Shown here in pieces: positions 20,372 to 33,683 of a stretch of 64,000 nucleotides of DNA. Position numbers and translations under genes: made by a program. Under the pieces are notes generated by a model. That model was not told where the DNA came from and searched no databases. It saw nothing but the letters and a program-made list of their open reading frames with translations. This stretch comes from Mycobacterium kiyosense (GTDB taxonomy: Bacteria > Actinomycetota > Actinomycetes > Mycobacteriales > Mycobacteriaceae). The stretch spans positions 4,898,001 to 4,962,000 of the forward strand of contig AP025179.1 in assembly GCA_021654635.1 (NCBI GenBank), written 5' to 3'. Each line of letters opens with the position of its first letter. Positions within the stretch are counted from its first letter, which is position 1.

Positions 20372-21211
20372 CTATCCCTTCACGGCGCCGGAGGTCAAGC
20401 CGGCGACGATGCGTCGCTGGAAGATCAGGACAAAGACAATGATCGGGACGGTGATCACGATCGCACCCGCCGCGATCGATCCGGTCGGCTCCTCGAACTG
20501 CGAGCTGCCGGTGAAGTTGGCGATCGCCACCGGTGCGGTGATGGCCGCCTTGGTGGCGGTCAGGGAAAGGGCCAACAGCAAGTCGTTCCAGGCGAAAATG
20601 AACACCAGAATGGCCGCCGTCACCAGCCCCGGCGCGGCGAGGGGGGCGATCACCTTGAGCAGGACCTGAGCCGGGGTGGCGCCATCCATCTTGGCCGCCT
20701 TCTCCAAATCCCATGGAATTTCCCGGAAGAACGCCGACAGAGTGTAGATGGCCAGCGGCAGCGCGAAGGTGATGTAGGGCAGAATCAAGCCCGGCCAGGT
20801 GTCGAACAGCCCCACCGCGCGCTCTATGTCGAACAGCGGCGTCACCAGCGAGATCGCCGGGAACATGGTGATCAGCAACGTCATCCCGACAAGCAGCCGC
20901 TTGCCCGGGAAATCCAGTCGCGCAATCGCATACGCTGCCATCGCACCCAGCACCACGGCGATCACGGTGGTGATCAACCCGATTCCGATCGAGTTGATCA
21001 GCGCCGAGCTGAAGAAGTCGCCCCGGAAGATGCCGCGATAGTTTTCCAGCGTCATCGACGACGGGAACAGCTTGCCGTCCTTGGCATTCGACGACGGTTT
21101 GAGCGACAGGCTGAAAATCCACAGCACCGGAAGCAGCGCGTACACCAGCACCATCGCGTCGACAACGACCCAGAATGCGGCGCGCCTCGGCGTCAACGTT
21201 TCACCGCGCAT
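20372..21211 (-). CDS. sugB: Trehalose ABC importer permease SugB
   Basis: Second membrane subunit of the trehalose importer, about 279 aa with six predicted helices, MalG-like. The EAA loop that docks onto the ATPase is visible as [24 protein letters not shown] around residues 175-195. Start ATG at 21,211 gives [13 protein letters not shown] and overlaps the end of sugA by about 11 bases, the expected arrangement in a coupled operon; longer in-frame upstream sequence lies inside sugA. Length agrees with M. tuberculosis SugB (Rv1237). Confidence 0.9.
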   Translation of the reverse strand: MRGETLTPRRAAFWVVVDAMVLVYALLPVLWIFSLSLKPSSNAKDGKLFPSSMTLENYRGIFRGDFFSSALINSIGIGLITTVIAVVLGAMAAYAIARLDFPGKRLLVGMTLLITMFPAISLVTPLFDIERAVGLFDTWPGLILPYITFALPLAIYTLSAFFREIPWDLEKAAKMDGATPAQVLLKVIAPLAAPGLVTAAILVFIFAWNDLLLALSLTATKAAITAPVAIANFTGSSQFEEPTGSIAAGAIVITVPIIVFVLIFQRRIVAGLTSGAVKG

Positions 21212-21884
21212 CGACGTCGCTCCCGGGAGCCGAGGCCCCGAACACCTTGACGAACACCAGCGCGATAAGTCCCACACACATGAAGATCAACACGCTGATC
21301 GCCGACCCCAACCCGAGGTTGAAACCCTTGAACAGGTTGTCGTAACCCAGAATCGACACCGACCCGGTGTTGTTGGCGCCGGCGGTCAGCACGTAGATGT
21401 TGTCGAAGATGCGAAAGGCGTCCAGCGTCCGGAACAGCAGGGCAACCAGCACGGCCGGCTTCATGATCGGCAGGACGACCTTCGTCAGCCGCCGCCACGC
21501 GCCGGCGCCGTCAACCTGCGCCGCCTTCACCAGATCCTCGGGCACCAGCGCCAACCCGGCCAGCAACAGCAAGGCCATGAACGGCGTCGTCTTCCACACC
21601 TCGGCGAGCACCACCACGCCCAGCGACGGAATCTGTTGCGTCAGTGGCGCACTGCCGTCCGGTAGCAGGTTAGCCAGATAACCGGTGCCCGGTGTCCACG
21701 CGTAATACCAACTGTAGGAGGCGACTACGGTGACGATGCCGTACGGGATCAGCACCGCGGTGCGCACCAGCGCGCTGCCGAGCAGGGTGCGGTGCATCAC
21801 CAGGGCGAGTGACAATCCGACGACGAACTCGATGGTCACCGACACCACGGTGATCTGCATCGTCGCCGGCGCCGCTCCCCTCAT
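21201..21884 (-). pseudogene. sugA: Trehalose importer permease SugA, 5' end lost at MIRU repeat
   Basis: The readable frame gives 227 aa, whereas M. tuberculosis SugA has about 307. From VSVTIEFVVGL onward it matches SugA well, including the EAA loop DLVKAAQVDGAGAWRRLTKVVLP. The first about 80 residues, with the cytoplasmic N-terminus, first membrane helix and first periplasmic loop, are absent. In their place the minus strand reads repeat sequence: the apparent start MQITVV is formed by the MIRU core GACGATGCAGA joined to sugA coding sequence. Without helix 1 the permease would probably not assemble with SugB. Either the repeat mediated a deletion or the assembly collapsed here. Confidence 0.8.
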
Positions 21885-22017
21885 CAGTCCCTCTGCATCG
21901 TCGCCGGCGCACCACCATGGCGCCGCTCCTCCTCATCGCTGCGCTCTGCATCGTCGCCGGCGCACCACCATGGCGCCGCTCCTCCTCATCGCTGCGCTCT
22001 GCATCGTCGCCGGCGCG
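21855..22017. repeat. MIRU-type tandem repeat, 53-bp period, between lpqY and sugA
   Basis: On the plus strand, CTGCATCGTCGCCGGCG starts at 21,855, 21,893, 21,946 and 21,999. The units at 21,893 and 21,946 look identical over 53 bases; the first is shortened to 38 and the last is partial, stopping at the lpqY stop codon. On the minus strand the core is CGACGATGCAGAGCGCAGCG followed by GAGGAGGAGCGGCGCC, the usual mycobacterial MIRU sequence, related to the 58-bp repeat after kgd. Confidence 0.8.
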
Positions 22018-23956
<1,939 letters not shown>

Positions 23957-24122
23957 TAGTGCTTATTCTCCTCTGGCCCTCTTGCTGCACAAGCCATCGT
24001 TTCACGTCCCGGACCCCCGCACTATCCTGGGCAACCCGCAAACCACCGGGCTGCGCGCATATCACCAGGCCAGCCGCCCTGGCAAGGGTGCCGGTAGCGC
24101 AGTTATGGGTTAGGTTGTCGGC

Positions 24123-24672
24123 ATGACAGATCCTCGCGACGAGGGTTCTTGGCAACCTCCGATCGGTGACCAACCGACCTGGGCCGCGCCGGTGTCGTCC
24201 CCGCCACCGCCGCCGCCACCCAGCTACCCACCCCTTACCAGCCCGGCCCGCAGCCCTATCCGTCCGAATACCCCGGACTCCGCAGCCCAGCTACCCGCCA
24301 CCGCCCGGCCAGCAGCCCTTCGGGGCGCCGCAGTATCCGCCGCCTCCACCGGTTCCGGCCTACCCGGGCGCCGGCTACCCGTACACGGGCGCGCCGGGCA
24401 GCCCGTACTACGGGTCACAGAACAGCACCAACAGCCTGGCCGTCGCGTCGCTCGTCACCTCGGTCGTCGGCATCCCGCTGTGGTTCCTCTGCTATACCGG
24501 CACGTTGCTCTCGATCGCGGGAATCGTGCTGGGCATCGTCGCGCTCAACCAGATCAAGCAGACCCAACAGCCGGGCCGCGGCATGGCCATTGCCGGCATC
24601 TCGGTCGGTGGCGGAACGATCGCGCTGGTCGGCATCTTGACGATCGTCTTGGTGGCCGTGTCCAACCATTGA
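24123..24672 (+). pseudogene. Pro-rich DUF4190-type membrane protein (Rv1233c homologue), frameshifted N-terminus
   Basis: Begins MTDPRDEGSWQPPIGDQP, runs into a Pro/Tyr/Gly-rich cytoplasmic stretch, and ends in two membrane helices (LAVASLVTSVVGIPLWFL and MAIAGISVGGGTIALVGI) separated by GIVLGIVALNQIKQT, the DUF4190 pattern. The Pro-rich part is readable only by changing frame twice, near 24,230 and 24,275, both in C/G runs; the expected text continues YQPGPQPYPSEYPG then QPSYPPPPGQQPFG. The membrane part is intact. Low-complexity C/G runs are error-prone, so these shifts are probably artefacts. Divergent from Rv1234. Confidence 0.72.
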
Positions 24673-24749
24673 CCCGGAGTCCGCCCCCGGCAAGGGTTTC
24701 GGCGGACTCGGCAGGCGTGCGGGACGGCGAGGCTCCTACGCTTTCCCGT

Positions 24750-26060
24750 ATGGCATCGGTCAACAGGGTGTACGTCGCGCGACTGCCGCGAATGATGGTG
24801 CTGGGCCCCATGGGCGAGTCGTTCGGGCGCGTCCGCGACGTGGTGATCAGCATCAGCATCGTGCGTCAACAACCCCGAGTGCTGGGCCTGGTCATCGACC
24901 TGGCTACCCGGCGCAGCATCTTCATCCCGATCCTGCGGGTGGCCGCGATCGAACCCGATGCGGTGACGCTGCGCACCGGAAACGTGTCGTTGCGGCACTT
25001 CGAACAACGCCCCGGCGAAGTGCTGGCCATGGGCCAGGTGCTGGACACCCCGGTTCGGGTCAACGATCCCGACCTGCCCGAACTGGCCGGCGTCGACGTC
25101 GTCGTCACCGATTTGGGCATCGAACAGACCCGGACCCGGGACTGGGTGGTGAGCCGGGTCGCCGTCCGTACCCACCGCCGGTTGCGCCGCCGCGGCCCGG
25201 TGCACGTCGTGGAATGGCAGAACGTGCACGGCCTGACGCCGTCGGCGCTGGCGATGCCGGGCCAGGGGGTGGCGCAGCTGCTGGACCAGTTCGAGGGCCG
25301 AAAGGCCGTCGACGTGGCCGACACCATCCGCGGCTTGCCGTCCAAGCGCCGCTACGAGGTGTTCAAGGCCCTCAGCGACGAACGGTTGGCCGACATCCTG
25401 CAAGAGCTCCCCGAACTCGACCAGGCCGAGGTGTTGTCCCAACTGGGCACCGAACGGGCCGCCGACGTGCTGGAGGAGATGGATCCCGACGACGCCGCCG
25501 ACCTGCTGGGCGTGCTGAATCCGACCGAAGCCGAAGTGCTGCTGACCCGGATGGATCCCGACGACTCCGACCCGGTGCGACGGCTGCTGAAGCACTCGCC
25601 GGACACCGCGGGCGGGCTGATGACCTCCGATCCGGTGGTGCTCACGCCGGACACCTCGGTCGCCGAGGCCCTGGCCCGGCTGCGCGATCCCGACCTGACG
25701 CCGGCGCTGAGCTCGATGGTGTTTGTGGCGCGTCCGCCGACGGCCACCCCGACCGGGCACTATCTGGGCTGTGTGCACCTGCAACGGCTGTTGCGCGACG
25801 CGCCGAGCGAGCTGGTCGGCGGAATCGTCGATTCCGACCTGCTCACCCTCACCCCGGAGACCCCGTTGGGTTTGGTGACCCGGTATTTTGCCGCCTACAA
25901 CCTGGTGTGCGGACCGGTCGTCGACGATCAGAACCATCTTTTGGGCGCGGTAACGGTAGACGATCTGCTCGACCACCTGCTCCCGCATGACTGGCGGGTG
26001 GATGTGCCGCAGCTTGACCCTGCCGGCCGGCCGGCACGACCCGGAGGATCATCGCTTTGA
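24750..26060 (+). CDS. MgtE N-domain/CBS protein without membrane domain (Rv1232c homologue)
   Basis: Soluble 436-aa protein built like the cytoplasmic sensor of MgtE magnesium channels but lacking the channel helices. An N-terminal PRC-barrel-like region (about 1-170) is followed by the MgtE_N superhelix (KRRYEVFKALSDERLADILQELP; DPDDAADLLGVL, about 200-285) and a CBS pair (GGLMTSDPVVLTPDTSVAEAL and LLTLTPETPLGLV..., about 290-415). Acidic clusters DPDD would bind Mg2+ in MgtE. I chose ATG at 24,750; the reading frame stays open upstream through the previous gene, but that text is out of frame for it. M. tuberculosis Rv1232c has nearly the same length. The final TTGA overlaps the start of the next gene, so the two are coupled. 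Confidence 0.88.
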   Translation: MASVNRVYVARLPRMMVLGPMGESFGRVRDVVISISIVRQQPRVLGLVIDLATRRSIFIPILRVAAIEPDAVTLRTGNVSLRHFEQRPGEVLAMGQVLDTPVRVNDPDLPELAGVDVVVTDLGIEQTRTRDWVVSRVAVRTHRRLRRRGPVHVVEWQNVHGLTPSALAMPGQGVAQLLDQFEGRKAVDVADTIRGLPSKRRYEVFKALSDERLADILQELPELDQAEVLSQLGTERAADVLEEMDPDDAADLLGVLNPTEAEVLLTRMDPDDSDPVRRLLKHSPDTAGGLMTSDPVVLTPDTSVAEALARLRDPDLTPALSSMVFVARPPTATPTGHYLGCVHLQRLLRDAPSELVGGIVDSDLLTLTPETPLGLVTRYFAAYNLVCGPVVDDQNHLLGAVTVDDLLDHLLPHDWRVDVPQLDPAGRPARPGGSSL

Positions 26061-26582
26061 GCAAGTCTCCAACGTCTCGGCGCCTGTACACGCCGCGGAC
26101 GTCGCGCAACATCTCGGTGCGGCTGGATCCGGAGACGGTAGGTCAGTTCACCGAGTCGATCGCAAGGTTTTTTCGGCACCGGCCGTTACCTGCTGCTGCA
26201 GACGATCGTGGTGCTGGTGTGGATAGCGCTCAATCTGGTGGCGGTGCGCTGGCGTTGGGACCCTTACCCGTTCATCCTGCTCAACCTGGCCTTTTCCACC
26301 CAGGCTGCCTACGCCGCGCCGCTGATCCTGTTGGCCCAGAACCGTCAGGAGAACCGCGACCGGGTCGCCCTGGAAGACGACCGGCGCCGTGCCGCCCAGA
26401 CCAAGGCCGACACCGAGTACCTGGCTCGCGAACTTGCCGCGCTGCGACTGGCCATCGGCGAAGTCACCACGCGCGACTACCTGCGTCACGAATTGGAGGG
26501 CCTGCTCGCCGATCTGAGAGCGATGACGCAGGGCGGCGGCCCGGTGCTGGTACCCGACAGCTCCCCCAGAACGGCGTACTAA
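26057..26582 (+). pseudogene. DUF1003 membrane protein (Rv1231c homologue), frameshifted at a T-run
   Basis: TTG start overlapping the previous stop gives SKSPTSRRLYTPRTSRN, then IARFF. A run of six T at about 26,169-26,174 throws the frame; with five T it continues FGTGRYLLLQTIVVLVWIAL, a membrane helix, then WRWDPYPFILLNLAFSTQAA, the DUF1003 hallmark, and ends as a charged coiled coil (NREN-DRVALEDDRRRA...). Corrected length is about 174 aa, near M. tuberculosis Rv1231c. A homopolymer indel of this kind is a classic sequencing error. Function unknown; family members are small two-helix membrane proteins. Confidence 0.8.
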
Positions 26583-26617
26583 GAAATCGAACTGATTACC
26601 CAAATGGGGCATTGCGC

Positions 26618-26679
26618 AACTCGTGTAACAAGAGTTATGTATGGTGATCTAGTTCACGAAGCTAACAAGACGCTAACAA
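26618..26679. promoter_or_regulatory. Palindrome and direct repeats upstream of lytic transglycosylase
   Basis: AACTCGTGTAACAAGAGTT at 26,618-26,636 is a near-perfect 19-bp palindrome. It is followed by two copies of GCTAACAA at 26,661-26,668 and 26,672-26,679, exactly 11 bases apart, so on one face of the helix. They lie 50-110 bases before the GTG of the cell-wall hydrolase gene in a locally AT-richer stretch. The cognate regulator is not known to me. Confidence 0.35.
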
Positions 26680-26725
26680 TACGGTCAGTTTCCCGGCGGC
26701 TCACATAATTCGAGGACGGTTCGAG

Positions 26726-28200
26726 GTGCACATTGGGGGACGCTGGGGTGTTGGCCCGGCCGTCGCGAAGGTGCGGCAGGGTGCACTTCGCGTAACGCGA
26801 GCGCCGGTTTTCGGCGTCTTCATGATCTCCCCGTTGATCTTCGCCGGCGCGGTCAGCGGCGCGGCACCCACGTTGCACGCGAAGATGCCGAGCCGTACCG
26901 CCATTGCCCCGGTCGCCGCGGTGGGCCCGGCCCCGCACGTCGACCTGTCCGGACCCACCGTCATCTCGGTGCGGCGGGTGCCCAGCAGCTTCCACGTCGC
27001 AGCCGCCACCAGTTCCGCCCCGCCTCCGCCGACTGTCGTGAATTCGCCTGGGGCCCTTGGTATTCCGATCATGGCGTTGTCGGCCTACCGTAATGCCGAG
27101 CAGAAGATGGCCGTCGCGCAGCCGGGCTGCGGAGTCAGCTGGAACCTGCTCGCCGGCATCGGCCGCATCGAATCCGGTCACGCCGGCGGCGGCGCCGTCG
27201 ACGCCCGCGGCACCGCGGTCAACCCCATCTACGGCCCCGCGCTGGACGGCACGCTGCCCGGCAACGAGGTGATCGTCCAGGGCAGCCAGGGCAATCGGGT
27301 GACCTACGCCCGCGCCATGGGGCCGATGCAGTTCCTGCCCGGCACCTGGGCGCGCTACGCGGTCGACGGCGACGGCGACGGCATCCCCGACCCGCAGAAC
27401 CTGTTCGACTCCACGCTGGCTGCCGCGCGCTACCTGTGCAGCGGCGGGCTCAACCTGCGCGACCCGTCGCAGGTGATGGCCGCCATCCTGCGCTACAACA
27501 ACTCGATGTCCTACGCCCAGAACGTGCTGGGATGGGCCGCGGCGTATGCAACCGGTGTGGTCCCGGTCGATCTGCCGCCGATCACCGGGCCGCCGCCGCC
27601 GATCGGCGACGCGCACCTCGAGCACACCGAGGGTCTCGGGCCGAACCTGCCGCTCAACGTCACCGGTCTAGGCGTCACCGACCCGCTGGGACAGCACATG
27701 CCGCTGATCGACTTCGGGCCGCCGCAGCTCATCGCCCAGTACCCCGCCTTCGGGTCACCGGACTTCCCGCAATCACCGGCATGGCCCTGGCTGCCACCGA
27801 CTCAGCAGCAGACGACGATCCCGTCGAACACCCCGGGCTGCACGCTGATCTGCATCAGCTCGCAGAATCCCGACGCGGTTGCGCCGGGGTCGCTCCAGCC
27901 CGGGCTGCCGCAGCCCGCGGCGCCGCCCGTCCCCAACGGGGGCATCGTGATCGCGCCGGCGCCCGCTCCTGTCGCGCCGGCGCCGCTGGACCCGTTCGCT
28001 CCCCGGCGCCGCCCGCGCCGGTGGCTCCTGCTCCGGCGGCCCCGGCTCAGCCGGCCCACCCGGCCGCGCCGACGGGCCCGGCCAACCCGGCCCCGAAGCC
28101 GCCGACCGGCGCGACGGCACCAAGCCGGCGGGACCCGCTCAGCCGATCCCGCCCGCCCCCGGTGAGCCGGCGCTGGCCCCGGTCAGCTACCGTCCGGTAG
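26726..28200 (+). CDS. Secreted lytic transglycosylase (Rv1230c homologue), frameshifted tail
   Basis: Predicted murein lytic transglycosylase. GTG start, signal or anchor segment FGVFMISPLIFAGAVSGAA (about 31-49), an Ala/Pro linker, then an SLT domain: catalytic Glu in GIGRIESGHAGG (about residue 150), GPMQFLPGTWARYAVDGDGDG and AAARYLCSGGLNL. It would cleave peptidoglycan between MurNAc and GlcNAc. The SLT domain is intact in one frame. In the Pro/Ala-rich C-terminal tail the frame changes near 28,000 (PPAPPAPVAPAPAAP continues in the next frame) and perhaps again near 28,110, so the end at 28,200 is approximate; the uncorrected frame stops at 28,165. It abuts the mrp gene. Confidence 0.8.
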
Positions 28201-28232
28201 CCCGCACGCAATGCCGCCTAGACTCGGCGGTG

Positions 28233-29392
28233 ATGTCTGCAACCCACGATGACGCCGCCGGTCTGACCACAGCGATCCGCACCGCATTGGCCAAGGTGAT
28301 CGATCCTGAGCTGCGGCGACCCATCACCGAGCTCGGGATGGTCAAGAGCATCGACATCGGCGCCGGGGGCAACGTGCACGTCGGGATCTACCTGACCACT
28401 GCGGGCTGCCCGAAGAAGTCCGAGATCACCGAGCAGGTAACGCGGGCGGTCACCGACGTTCCCGGCACCGGGAAAGTCACCGTCAGCCTGGACGTGATGA
28501 GCGACGAGCAGCGCACTGAGCTGCGCAAACTGCTCCGCGGCCCCAATTCTGGAGCGGCCGAACCCGTCATCCCGTTCGCCCAACCCAGCTCACTGACCCG
28601 GGTGTACGCCGTCGCATCCGGTAAGGGCGGTGTCGGAAAGTCCACGGTCACAGTGAATCTGGCCGCCGCCATGGCCGCCCGCGGACTGTCGGTCGGAGTG
28701 CTCGATGCCGACATCCACGGTCACTCCATTCCGCGCATGATGGGCAGCACCGACCGGCCCACGCAGGTGGAGTCGATGATTCTGCCGCCGATCGCCCACG
28801 AGGTGAAGGTCATCTCGATCGCCCAGTTCACCCAGGACAACACCCCGGTGGTGTGGCGCGGGCCGATGCTGCACCGGGCGCTGCAGCAGTTCCTGGCCGA
28901 CGTGTACTGGGGCGACCTGGACGTGTTGCTGCTCGACCTGCCGCCGGGCACCGGCGACGTCGCCATCTCGCTGGCCCAGCTGCTGCCCAACGCCGAGATC
29001 CTGGTGGTCACCACACCGCAGCTGGCCGCGGCCGAGGTGGCCGAGCGGGCCGGCAGCATCGCGATCCAGACCCGGCAGCGCATCGTCGGCGTGGTGGAGA
29101 ACATGTCGGGGTTGACGCTGCCGGACGGCTCCACGCTGCAGGTGTTCGGCGAAGGCGGCGGCCGTCAGGTCGCCGAACGGCTGTCGCGCGCGGTCGGCGC
29201 CGACGTGCCGCTGCTTGGTCAGATACCGCTGGATCCGGCCCTGGTGGCCGCGGGCGACGCGGGTGTGCCGGTAGTGCTCAGCGCGCCCGACTCGGCGGTC
29301 GGCAGGAGCTCGGCCGCATCGCCGACACCCTGTCGTCGCGGCGGCGCGGCCTGGCAGGCATGTCACTCGGGCTGGATCCGACCCGGCGATAG
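28233..29392 (+). CDS. mrp: Mrp/ApbC-type Fe-S cluster carrier ATPase, frameshift near C-terminus
   Basis: P-loop ATPase homologous to M. tuberculosis Rv1229c, in the Mrp/NBP35 family that carries and delivers Fe-S clusters. An N-terminal MIP18-like domain (LAKVIDPELRRPITELGMV, residues 19-37) precedes the ATPase: ASGKGGVGKST with the signature Lys at about residue 131, switch DADIHGHS, Walker B VLLLDLPPGTGD. At about 29,300 (GGCAGGAGC) the frame shifts; the corrected end is ELGRIADTLSSRRRG...DPTRR at 29,392. Without correction the frame runs on to 29,717 across the tatB region. Only the last about 30 residues are affected. ATG at 28,233 is preferred over the adjacent GTG. Converges on tatB. 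Confidence 0.88.
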
Positions 29393-29412
29393 CCGCCGGT
29401 GCAATCCGGCGG
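29393..29412. terminator. Stem-loop after mrp
   Basis: Perfect 7-bp stem CCGCCGG/CCGGCGG with a six-base loop begins directly after the mrp TAG, in the 69-base gap before the convergent tatB end. No T-run follows. It could end transcription in either direction. Confidence 0.5.
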
Positions 29413-29461
29413 TGCTTCTCGTCGCCAGATTTCGCAGCCTGGTTACGCTCGCGGCAACTGG

Positions 29462-29841
29462 TTACGTGGCGTCGGTGTCGAACGGGGTGCGCTCGGGCGG
29501 CGGGGGCGGATCGGCCGGCGCCGGTGGGGCGGGCGGCTGGGCCGGCGGGTCGAAGTTGCCGGTGAAGATCGAGTCGTCCCCGTCGAGCAGGTGTTTGGTG
29601 AGTGCGGCCCGCGGCGTCATGCCCCGCAACTTCTGCAGCTCGCTGAGTTGCCCACGGATGTCGTCGAACTCCGGTCCGATGTCCTCACGCAGCTGGTTGG
29701 TCATCCCGCTGAGGTAGTCACGGGCTTGCCGCAGCGCGCTCGTCGTCCAGTGAATGGCTCCCGGGAGTCGCTCCGGACCCAGCACCACCAGCCCGACCAC
29801 GACGAGTACGAGCATCTCCCCCCAGCCGACGTTGGCGAACA

Positions 29842-29842
<1 letters not shown>
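29462..29842 (-). CDS. tatB: Twin-arginine translocase subunit TatB
   Basis: 126-aa membrane protein of the Tat export system. One N-terminal helix ([18 protein letters not shown]) is followed by the Gly-Pro hinge and an amphipathic helix ([17 protein letters not shown]), then an acidic, Pro-rich tail. With TatC, TatB forms the receptor for twin-arginine signal peptides. As in M. tuberculosis (Rv1224) it follows htrA in the sigE-rseA-htrA-tatB order; its ATG overlaps the htrA stop by one base, implying coupling. tatA and tatC are not in this window. Confidence 0.92.
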
Positions 29843-31398
<1,556 letters not shown>

Positions 31399-31435
31399 CT
31401 AGTATCCACAGACACTCCGACGGCCGAAGCGCGAG

Positions 31436-31825
31436 TTAGCGGCGCTTCCGCTGTTCGGGATCGGGGTCGGCGAGGGCGTCGGGAAGCTGCGTCGCATCCT
31501 GGTGCGGGTAGTGCGGGATTTCAGAGAGCAGCCCGAGCAGTGAGCTGGGGATGCTGATCGGGTGCGAGTCGCGCAGGGCGGCTCGGGCGCGACTGTGGTC
31601 CTCGACCTCGGCCGCACACTCGGGGCACAGCGAGAGATGGTGCGCGGCGCGCAGGTGGGCGTTCATCCGCAGCTCGCCGTCCACGAACGCCGCGATGGCC
31701 TCGATCGAGAGGTGCTCGGTGGACCCGAAGCGCCGCGGCGCCCCCACCGGGGCGTCACTCTGCGAGGCGAATTGGGCGGGAAGCCAGGAGAACGCGCGCC
31801 GAAACACATGTCCCCGCTCGGCCAT
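31436..31825 (-). CDS. rseA: Anti-sigma-E factor RseA
   Basis: Soluble zinc-type anti-sigma factor of 129 aa, matching M. tuberculosis RseA (Rv1222), which holds SigE inactive. The zinc-associated motif HHLSLCPEC (His-X3-Cys-X2-Cys) lies at about residues 82-90, preceded by LSIEAIAAFVDGELRM, typical of ZAS-domain anti-sigma factors. ATG at 31,825 was chosen because the protein then begins MAERGHVFRR, as in Mtb; the frame is open further upstream into sigE without homology. In Mtb RseA is phosphorylated by PknB and degraded by ClpC1P2; that regulation is inferred here. No transmembrane helix is present. Confidence 0.92.
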   Translation of the reverse strand: MAERGHVFRRAFSWLPAQFASQSDAPVGAPRRFGSTEHLSIEAIAAFVDGELRMNAHLRAAHHLSLCPECAAEVEDHSRARAALRDSHPISIPSSLLGLLSEIPHYPHQDATQLPDALADPDPEQRKRR

Positions 31826-31995
31826 CACTGGATCCTTCCGCGTGCGCTGTCCCACCTTGTCGAGCCATCTGTATCTCGAATGTAGCGCGGTGCGGTGCTC
31901 GAGAACCGTGTTCAGCCTTTTTAAACCGGAGTATTTGGGATCAGTTGGCAACCCTGCAGTGGCCGAAACGATGGCTCGACCGTCCGCAGGATGGC

Positions 31996-32796
31996 TCAGC
32001 TGGCCGCCGCAACCGATCGGATCTCGGGCTGCAGCCCATGGCCCGGATGGGCGGCCAGGTAGTCCCGCAGCGCCTGACGGCCGCGGTGAATCCGGCTGCG
32101 CACGGTGCCCAGCTTGACTCCCAGGGTGGCGCCGATCTCCTCGTAGGACAGGCCTTCGATGTCGCACAACACCACCGCGGCGCGGAACTCCGGCGGCAGC
32201 GAGTCGAGCGCAGCCTGCAGGTCCGGCCCGAGCCGCGAGTCGTGGTAGATCTGCTCGGGGTTCGGCTCGTCGGCCGGAACCCGGTCGTAATCCTCGGGCA
32301 GCGCTTCCATCCGGATGCGGGCGCGCCGACGAACCATGTCGAGGAACAGGTTGGTGGTGATGCGGTGCAGCCAGCCCTCGAACGTTCCCGGCTGGTAGTT
32401 CTGGACGGACCGGAAGACCCTGATGAACGTCTCCTGGGTGAGGTCCTCGGCGTCGTGCTGGTTGCCGGTCAGCCGGTAGGCGAGGCGGTACACGCGGTCG
32501 GCGTGCTGACGCACCAACTCGTCCCAGGACGGCATGGTGGCCTTGTCCCCCGTCGCGTCGAAAACCGCTGTGCCCAACGGGGTATCGGACGGTTCCACCC
32601 AATCCTGGTCACGCACTGGTTGTGGGTGCGACATGCTGGTCGGGCTCAATGTGGTGATGGTGAGTTCCTCCGGACTTCCCCTGCCATTCAAGGTCGGCAG
32701 TTCGTCATTCGCGGCAACGCGAAGTTGCCATTTGGTATTCCCGTCGTCGTTCCCGTCGTCCCGGCCCCAACGTGCTCCGCGTTCCATGGGACTCAC
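31996..32796 (-). CDS. sigE: ECF RNA polymerase sigma factor SigE
   Basis: Extracytoplasmic-function sigma factor, 266 aa from GTG at 32,796; M. tuberculosis SigE has 257. After a variable N-terminus, the conserved text starts at [12 protein letters not shown]. Region 2 spans [18 protein letters not shown] to [14 protein letters not shown] (about 95-165) and region 4 spans [22 protein letters not shown] to [10 protein letters not shown] (about 200-245). Internal ATGs (residue 4 and in MSHPQ) allow shorter isoforms, as described for Mtb SigE from alternative promoters. It controls responses to surface stress; rseA, htrA and tatB follow. The C-terminal tail after AAHPGHG differs from that of Mtb. 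Confidence 0.94.
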   Translation of the reverse strand: MSPMERGARWGRDDGNDDGNTKWQLRVAANDELPTLNGRGSPEELTITTLSPTSMSHPQPVRDQDWVEPSDTPLGTAVFDATGDKATMPSWDELVRQHADRVYRLAYRLTGNQHDAEDLTQETFIRVFRSVQNYQPGTFEGWLHRITTNLFLDMVRRRARIRMEALPEDYDRVPADEPNPEQIYHDSRLGPDLQAALDSLPPEFRAAVVLCDIEGLSYEEIGATLGVKLGTVRSRIHRGRQALRDYLAAHPGHGLQPEIRSVAAAS

Positions 32797-32830
32797 CGTC
32801 GCCTACCCGAGTGTGGGCGAGGTATGAGCA

Positions 32831-32850
32831 ATCTGAGCTTTGGCTGAGAA
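32831..32850 (-). promoter_or_regulatory. MprA-box-like direct repeat upstream of sigE
   Basis: Read on the minus strand, TCTCAGCC and GCTCAGAT form two copies of CTCAG spaced 11 bases apart, 35-55 bases before the sigE GTG. MprA in M. tuberculosis binds loosely conserved 8-bp direct repeats with a TCAG core and controls sigE. The match is by eye and short. Confidence 0.4.
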
Positions 32851-32990
32851 ACCATACTGTTACCCACATTTCCCAGCCCTTATGCAATCGCGGTGAGCTT
32901 GGTCGCACCGCGGGCCCCCGGGCGTGTCGTCCCCTCCCGCACCGGGCGCGCCTGAACAACCACGCCACCGGTTCGGCATACTCTGCGGAC

Positions 32991-33674
32991 ATGTCCACTT
33001 CCGACGAGCCACCCGGCGCTGACGGCTCGCCCAGCCAGGAGACGCCCAGCAGGGCCGATGCCTTATTGGCGCACGCCGAGAGGTCGATTTCCGAGGACGC
33101 GATCCTGGCCGGCGCCCGCGAACGCGCCATGGACAGCGGAGCCGGGGCTGTCACCCCCGCGGTCGGCGCGCTGCTGAGCCTGCTGGCCAAGCTCAGCGGC
33201 GGCAAGGCGGTCGCCGAGGTCGGTACCGGGGTGGGCGTCAGCGGCTTGTGGCTGTTGTCGGGCATGAGCGACGACGGCGTGCTGACCACCATCGACATCG
33301 AACCGGAGTATGCCCGGCTGGCCAAGCAGGCGTTCACCGAGGCACAGGTCGGCCCGTCGCGTACCAGGTTGATCAGTGGTCGCGCCCAGGAAGTCCTGAC
33401 CCGGCTCGCCGACGAGTCCTACGATTTGGTGTTCATCGACGCGGACCCGGTCGACCAGCCGGACTATGTCGTCGAAGGGATCCGGCTGCTGCGCTCGGGT
33501 GGGCTGATCGTGGTGCACCGGGCTGCTCTGGGCGGCCGCGCCGGTGATCCTGAGGCGCGCGACGCCGAGGTGGCCGCGGTGCGCGAGGCGGCGCGACTGA
33601 TCGCCGAAGACGAACGGCTGACCCCGGCGTTGATCCCGCTGGGCGACGGCCTGCTGGCCGCCGTCCGGGATTGA
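32991..33674 (+). CDS. Class I O-methyltransferase (Rv1220c homologue)
   Basis: 227-aa S-adenosylmethionine-dependent methyltransferase of the catechol/caffeoyl-CoA O-methyltransferase type. The SAM-binding motif [14 protein letters not shown] lies near residues 72-85, the acidic ribose-binding region in [13 protein letters not shown], and the metal/substrate motif [13 protein letters not shown] near 150. ATG at 32,991 is chosen: the frame is open for 73 codons upstream, but those overlap the sigE promoter region and look non-coding. M. tuberculosis Rv1220c, also divergent from sigE, has similar length. Substrate unknown. Confidence 0.88.
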   Translation: MSTSDEPPGADGSPSQETPSRADALLAHAERSISEDAILAGARERAMDSGAGAVTPAVGALLSLLAKLSGGKAVAEVGTGVGVSGLWLLSGMSDDGVLTTIDIEPEYARLAKQAFTEAQVGPSRTRLISGRAQEVLTRLADESYDLVFIDADPVDQPDYVVEGIRLLRSGGLIVVHRAALGGRAGDPEARDAEVAAVREAARLIAEDERLTPALIPLGDGLLAAVRD

Positions 33675-33683
33675 GCGCGCCGG

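Noticed and set aside
24123..26060. Single 645-codon frame joining the DUF4190 and MgtE-like genes
   Set aside because: The first part is an out-of-frame reading of the DUF4190 gene; the MgtE-like protein starts at 24,750 by homology.
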